Assembly: GCA_934702165.1 (NCBI GenBank)
Contig: CAKUYG010000047.1
Span: 1 to 12,812 of the forward strand
Direction: 5' to 3'
DNA from: an uncultured Bacteroidales bacterium
GTDB taxonomy: Bacteria; Bacteroidota; Bacteroidia; Bacteroidales; UBA932
Length of the DNA stretch: 12,812 nt
Shown here: piece by piece, positions 8,884-12,812 of the stretch
Position numbering within the stretch: position 1 is the stretch's first letter
How the letters are laid out: each line of letters begins with the position of its first letter
Made by a program: the position numbers and the translations under genes
The notes under the pieces: generated by a model
Told to the model about the DNA's origin: nothing
The model's database searches: none
Seen by the model: only the letters and a program-made list of their open reading frames with translations

Positions 8884-11073
8884 TCAAATGTCTGTCCTGA
8901 CCACATCCTGGATGCCGTTGATCTTCTTGAGCCCTTCGACCATGTCCTCCAGGATCCTCTTGTCCTTGACCCGCAGCTCGATATTGCCTTCGAAGAGACC
9001 TCCGTCCGCAGTGAGCTGCAGTTTGCGGATATTGATGCCCATGGTCTTGGAGATGAAGCTTGAGATCTCGCTCAGAAGGCCTATCCTGTCCAGACCCTTG
9101 AGGGAAATCTTGATCGGGTATTCGTGCTGTTCGGCGGCGGTCCACTGGGGCATCACTATCCTGTTGCCGAAGCGGCTCGCCAGACGCTCCGCGACCTCGC
9201 ATGATTTCTTGTGTACGACGACGGTGTTGTTGTCGGTGAGAAATCCCACTACAGGGTCCCCCGGTATCGGGTTGCAGCACTCGGCCATCTTGTACTTTAT
9301 GTCGCTGTCGTTTCCTTTCAGGGTGAGTTTTTTCTTCTCCCCGGAAGTGAGGCTCTCCTCGTCTATTATGGATTTGAACTGCTCCGGCCCGAGCACCCCG
9401 AGCCCGACGCGGAAATACAGTTCCTCGGCATCCCGGATCTGGTTGAAGTCCATGAACCGCTTCAGCAGGGCATGGGTGTTTTTCAGCCCCATCTGGCGGA
9501 TGCGCTCGTCGTAGATGTTCTTGCCCTCAGCGGCGATGTTGTCCCTGTCTCCCCGGAAATACTCTATCACTTTCGTCCTGGCATATCTGGTCTGGAGGAA
9601 CTGGAGCCACTCCATCTTCGGGGTGGCGTTGGCTGCGGTGATGATCTCGACCTGGTCTCCTGACTTGAGGACCTGGGACAGGGGGACGAGCTTCATGTTG
9701 ACCTTGGCGGCGATGGCCGAGTTGCCTATGTGACTGTGTATCATATAGGCGAAATCGAGGGCCGTGGCCCCGTTGAGGATTGACTTCTGCTCGCCCTTGG
9801 GGGTGAAGACCACGATCTCCGAGCTCACCAGATCCTTGTGGATGATGTCCAGCAGCTCCAGGGCACTGACGTCGTTGCTCAGGAGGATGTCATGCACCTG
9901 GGCCAGCCACTTGTCCATCTCGGAATCGTTCTCCGTGATGTAGCCGTCTTTTTTGTAGGCCCAGTGGGCGGCGATGCCCTTCTCTGCTATGTCGTCCATC
10001 CTGCGGGAGCGGATCTGGACTTCCACCCACACTCCGGCGTGGCTCATCAGAGTGCAGTGCAGGGCCTCGTAGCCGTTGTTTTTGGGCTGGGCTATCCAGT
10101 CCCGGCGGCGGCTTACGTTCTCCCTGTAAAGGCTTGTGATCGTGGAGAATATGAGGTAGGCCTGGTCCCTTTCGTTCTGCGGCCCGTCAAGCTTCGGGGT
10201 GAAGACTATGCGCACGGCGTAGAGGTCGAAGATCTGCTCGAAAGGGACGTGCTTGTTGTGCATCTTGTACCATATCGAGTATGGGGTCTTTATCCTCTTG
10301 CGTATGGTGAAGCTGTATCCTGCGGCCTTCAGGGCCTTGTCAATTGGTTCGATGAACTCGTCTATGTCCTTTTCCCTCTCGGCTATGTTGCGGTTGATCT
10401 TCTCTGTGATCTCCTTGTATTCCTCCGGCTCCTTGTATTTGAGCCAGATGTTCTCCATCTCGGACTTGACCCCATAGAGCCCGAGCCTGTGGGCGAGGGG
10501 GATGAATATGAACATGGTCTCGGAGAGTATCTTGTCCCTCTTGTGCTCCGGCATGTACTCGATGGTGCGGCAGTTGTGCAGGCGGTCGGCAAGCTTTATG
10601 AGCACCACGCGCACATCGTCGTTGAGGGTGAGCAGGATGCGCTTGAAGTTCTCTGCCTGGAGGCTCTCCGTGCTCATGGTCACACCCTTGCGGTCCTCGT
10701 TGTCGAGCACGGTCTTGATCTTGGTGAGACCGTCCACCAGGGAGGCTATCTTGTCCCCGAACAGGCTCCGTATATCCTCTACCGTGTAGCCTGTGTCCTC
10801 CACCACATCATGGAGCAGCGCCGCGCAGATGGACTTGCAGCCCAGACCGATGTCGGATACGACGATCTTCGCCACCTCGATTGGATGTATGATGTACGGC
10901 TCTCCCGAGCGTCTGCGGACGTTCTTGTGGGCCTGGTTGGCGAATTCAAACGCCTTCTGCACGGTCTGGACCTGCTCTTCGTTGCGCAGCCTCGGGCGCG
11001 CCACATCCATCAGGGATGCGTACTCCTTGTCTATCAGGCGATAGTCGTCCTTTGTGAATTCTGAAAAACTCAT
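8884..11073 (-). CDS. Bifunctional-type (p)ppGpp synthetase/hydrolase (Rel/SpoT)
   Basis: Stringent-response enzyme of 729 residues, a full-length long RSH protein that makes and degrades (p)ppGpp. The hydrolase domain has HP at 63-64, HDVVEDT (88-94) and LADRLHN (161-167), the metal-binding HD pattern. The synthetase domain has RIKTPYSIWYKM (260-271), DLYAVRIVF (283-291), GYEALH (334-339) and VEVQIRS (350-356). RRRD at 322-325 sits where bifunctional enzymes have RxKD and hydrolase-dead RelA has ExDD, so both activities are probably intact. Then follow TGS (about 420-479, VVFTPKG), a helical region, a zinc-finger-type CCNPIPGD (599-606), and ACT (about 652-729, LDRIGLLSEI). I start at 11073 (MSFSEF), where ATG overlaps the yihY stop as TAATG; a start 7 codons earlier would lie inside yihY. 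Both rel and spoT are used as names for such genes, so I give no symbol. Confidence 0.94.
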   Translation of the reverse strand: MSFSEFTKDDYRLIDKEYASLMDVARPRLRNEEQVQTVQKAFEFANQAHKNVRRRSGEPYIIHPIEVAKIVVSDIGLGCKSICAALLHDVVEDTGYTVEDIRSLFGDKIASLVDGLTKIKTVLDNEDRKGVTMSTESLQAENFKRILLTLNDDVRVVLIKLADRLHNCRTIEYMPEHKRDKILSETMFIFIPLAHRLGLYGVKSEMENIWLKYKEPEEYKEITEKINRNIAEREKDIDEFIEPIDKALKAAGYSFTIRKRIKTPYSIWYKMHNKHVPFEQIFDLYAVRIVFTPKLDGPQNERDQAYLIFSTITSLYRENVSRRRDWIAQPKNNGYEALHCTLMSHAGVWVEVQIRSRRMDDIAEKGIAAHWAYKKDGYITENDSEMDKWLAQVHDILLSNDVSALELLDIIHKDLVSSEIVVFTPKGEQKSILNGATALDFAYMIHSHIGNSAIAAKVNMKLVPLSQVLKSGDQVEIITAANATPKMEWLQFLQTRYARTKVIEYFRGDRDNIAAEGKNIYDERIRQMGLKNTHALLKRFMDFNQIRDAEELYFRVGLGVLGPEQFKSIIDEESLTSGEKKKLTLKGNDSDIKYKMAECCNPIPGDPVVGFLTDNNTVVVHKKSCEVAERLASRFGNRIVMPQWTAAEQHEYPIKISLKGLDRIGLLSEISSFISKTMGINIRKLQLTADGGLFEGNIELRVKDKRILEDMVEGLKKINGIQDVVRTDI

Positions 11074-12008
11074 TATCTGTTCTCGCTGTCCCATTCCGGG
11101 ACTTTATACTTGTCAACATTCTGGAACCCGTATGTGAGTTCCGCACCGTATATTATGATCTGCCAGCTGTAGTTGAGCCAGATGAGAAATAGCGGGATGG
11201 CCGCGATCACCCCGTATGCGCTGCTGAGCTTGCCGATGAACATCTGTGTCTCCAGATACAGGTACTGGAAAACCACGAACACAAGGGCCGTGAGCGCGGC
11301 TGAGCGCAGGCCGTAGCGGTACCGGACCTTTGTGGCCGGGATGAAGGTGAACATGGCTGAGAACGTGAACATCGAGATGGTGTAGAAGCCCATGTAACCC
11401 AGCAGCTTCGGCAGAAACCTCAAATCCGAGAGATCCAGCCCGAAAAGGTTGGTGACGTTGGCGTAGAACGCGATCCCGGCACTGAAGACGAACACCAGCA
11501 GGGGAGACAAGGCCAGTACGATTATATAGAAGCCGAACCTCTTGTACAGCTTGCGCGGAATCTTCTGGATGCCCCAGACATTGTTGAACACCGTCTCGAC
11601 CTGGAACATCATCCATATTATGGCCCAGAGGAAAATCAGGAACGACACCAGACCCGGGCCGCCGCCTTTGGCGGTGTCAAGCAGGCCGTTGGCCTTTTCC
11701 ATCATGGTGCTCACAAACTCCGGGTTGGCCGGAAAAATCTTGTACAGCCCCTCGGCAATCTTGTCCGAGAGCCCGAGGCCGCCTGTGAGGGCAAAAAGCA
11801 GTGCCACGAACGGTACCAGGGCCATCATCACGAAGTAGCTCAGCGCGATGCACTGGTAGCCCATCTTGTTTTGGGAGAATGTGTTGACGGTGATCAGCAC
11901 CAGCTTCAGGAGGTGCACGAGCGCGGCATAGGCCTTAGAGCACCCGGAGGTGTCCAGAGACCATATCCTGTCCGTGAAGAGGACCGTTATCTTCTCCGAA
12001 ATCTTCAT
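11073..12008 (-). CDS. YihY/BrkB-family inner-membrane protein
   Basis: A 311-residue polytopic membrane protein. Hydrophobic segments lie at about 52-76, 117-136, 158-183, 202-224, 236-253 and 264-287, matching the six-helix plan of the YihY family. Family signatures include YRYGLRSAALTALVF after helix 4 and SAYGVIAAIPLFLIWLNYSWQI leading into GAEL (288-291). The family was once labelled RNase BN in error; no nuclease motif is visible. Its biochemical role is not established. The start at 12008 overlaps the ligA stop by one base (TGATG), and its stop overlaps the rel start (TAATG), so it is tightly held between DNA ligase and Rel. Confidence 0.9.
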   Translation of the reverse strand: MKISEKITVLFTDRIWSLDTSGCSKAYAALVHLLKLVLITVNTFSQNKMGYQCIALSYFVMMALVPFVALLFALTGGLGLSDKIAEGLYKIFPANPEFVSTMMEKANGLLDTAKGGGPGLVSFLIFLWAIIWMMFQVETVFNNVWGIQKIPRKLYKRFGFYIIVLALSPLLVFVFSAGIAFYANVTNLFGLDLSDLRFLPKLLGYMGFYTISMFTFSAMFTFIPATKVRYRYGLRSAALTALVFVVFQYLYLETQMFIGKLSSAYGVIAAIPLFLIWLNYSWQIIIYGAELTYGFQNVDKYKVPEWDSENR

Positions 12009-12812
12009 CAGAATAGGCTTGCCTGGACCGGAGTCCCGTTTTCTTGGACGGATTCATCACCCGGAAGCAGTGCGTAGAAGTCTTCCTCGGATTTGACCGG
12101 TATGCCCAGTTCGGCGCATTTTTTCATCTTCTCCGGGCCCGGCTTGGAGCCTGCGAGAAGGAAGGAGGTCTTCCCGCTTACGGAGGATGAGGCTTTGCCT
12201 CCGTTTTCTGCTATTATTTCCTTGATCCTGTCGCGGCTGACGCTGAAGTTGCCGGACACGACTATGGTCATCCCTTTGAGGACGTCGGATTTTGCCTGCT
12301 GTGAGCTGCCCATGGAGAATTGGAGTCCCGCCTGGCGGAGTTTCGACACTTCTTCGAGCTGGGCGGAGTTGTGGAAATATTCATACACGCTGCCGGCGAT
12401 CACATCCCCCACGTCCTCCACCTCGCGCAGTTCATCCCGGCTCGCTGCAATGATCTTGTCAATGTCGCCGAAGTGCCGCGCAAGGCTCTTCGCCGTGGTC
12501 TGCCCGACATAGCGTATGCCCAGGGCGAAGAGCACCCTGTCGAACGGGACAGACTTCGAGGCGGCGATGCTGTCAATGAAATTCCTCGCCGACTTCTCTT
12601 TCCAGCCTTCAAGGCCGAGCAGGTGAAGCATGTTGAGCTTGTAAAAATCCGAAGGCCTCGTGACCAGCCGGCAGGAGTAGAGCTGGTCTATGGTCGAATC
12701 TCCGGCCAATATGTCCATGGCTTTGCGTGACACGAAGTGCAGCAGCCTGCCCTTTATCTGCATAGGGCAGCCATCGCTGTTGGGGCAGAACCACTTGGCC
12801 CCGTCCTCATCC
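12008..12812 (-). CDS. ligA: NAD-dependent DNA ligase, C-terminal part (runs off window)
   Basis: The visible 267 residues are the C-terminal third to half of LigA, which seals nicks in replication and repair using NAD+. The frame is open to the window edge, beginning within the zinc finger: FCPNSDGCP contains its last two Cys ligands (residues 9 and 15 of the visible part), followed by IKGRLLHFVSRKAMDIL. Helix-hairpin-helix repeats follow, including LLGLEGWKEKSARNF, ALGIRYVGQTTAKSLA and LREVEDVGDVIAGSV. The BRCT domain covers about the last 90 residues (LKGMTIVVSGNFS, then GKTSFLLAGSKPG and AELGIPVKSEEDFYALL). The adenylation and OB domains lie outside the window. The Met at 12763 is internal and not a start. 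This is the first visible gene of the minus-strand block, so its promoter is not in view. Confidence 0.95.
   Translation of the reverse strand, partial: DEDGAKWFCPNSDGCPMQIKGRLLHFVSRKAMDILAGDSTIDQLYSCRLVTRPSDFYKLNMLHLLGLEGWKEKSARNFIDSIAASKSVPFDRVLFALGIRYVGQTTAKSLARHFGDIDKIIAASRDELREVEDVGDVIAGSVYEYFHNSAQLEEVSKLRQAGLQFSMGSSQQAKSDVLKGMTIVVSGNFSVSRDRIKEIIAENGGKASSSVSGKTSFLLAGSKPGPEKMKKCAELGIPVKSEEDFYALLPGDESVQENGTPVQASLF

Noticed and set aside
8879-9280. 134-codon in-frame N-terminal extension of the Ig-like lipoprotein
   Set aside because: It lies wholly inside the rel gene in another frame, has a low-complexity Arg/Gln/Gly-rich composition, and would bury the signal peptide that begins at 8878.
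9838-11064. 408-residue open frame on the plus strand opposite rel
   Set aside because: It is a mirror of the well-supported rel gene, Val/Leu/Asp-rich with no recognisable motif, as expected for antisense frames in GC-rich DNA.
11074-11094. Start of rel seven codons upstream at 11094
   Set aside because: It would lie inside yihY. The ATG at 11073 forms a one-base TAATG overlap like other junctions in the block and begins the usual N-terminus.
11073-12008. Calling the YihY protein ribonuclease BN
   Set aside because: That is a historical misannotation of the family. The sequence shows six membrane helices and no nuclease motif.
12008-12763. A separate 251-residue BRCT/HhH protein starting at 12763
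   Set aside because: The frame stays open to the window edge and upstream codons complete the LigA zinc-finger motif, so this is the C-terminal end of ligA.

Overview
The window looks like an ordinary chromosomal segment from a Bacteroidota bacterium, probably of the order Bacteroidales and one of its more GC-rich lineages. The basis is protein style: a Bacteroidota-type 3'-5' exonuclease, an Ig-like lipoprotein with the SCANTTQAPSGG start, a PorT-type barrel, and an IspG with the family's CPGCGR and GPGEMADADWGYVG signatures. There is also a promoter matching the Bacteroidota -7 consensus TAnnTTTG and few obvious Shine-Dalgarno sequences. I place it by motif recognition only and cannot name a genus.

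Layout: two very compact gene blocks converge near position 5100. The plus-strand block starts with the tail of a small unidentified gene (2-175). A promoter region follows, then five genes that all overlap: an exported C1B (bleomycin hydrolase/PepC type) peptidase, phosphatidylserine synthase (pssA), an unidentified lipoprotein, a DEDDy 3'-5' exonuclease, and an RlmI-like rRNA cytosine methyltransferase. A hairpin lies over the end of the last gene, in the 15-bp gap between the convergent blocks.

The minus-strand block reads from the right edge inward: the C-terminal part of NAD-dependent DNA ligase (ligA), a YihY/BrkB membrane protein, a bifunctional-type Rel/SpoT (p)ppGpp enzyme, an Ig-like lipoprotein, a small outer-membrane barrel, and ispG. 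Every junction is an overlap or a 5-nt gap, so the six genes are probably one transcript whose promoter lies beyond the window. Genome maintenance, stringent response, envelope proteins and isoprenoid synthesis would then be made together.

I saw no mobile element, CRISPR array, tRNA, rRNA, toxin-antitoxin pair or defence system, and no non-coding stretch over about 100 bases. The most notable points are an IspG that has Bacteroidota long-form signatures but lacks most of the usual central insertion, a lipoprotein of unknown function in the pssA operon, and a 38-nt overlap between the barrel gene and ispG. I did not find a convincing undescribed system.
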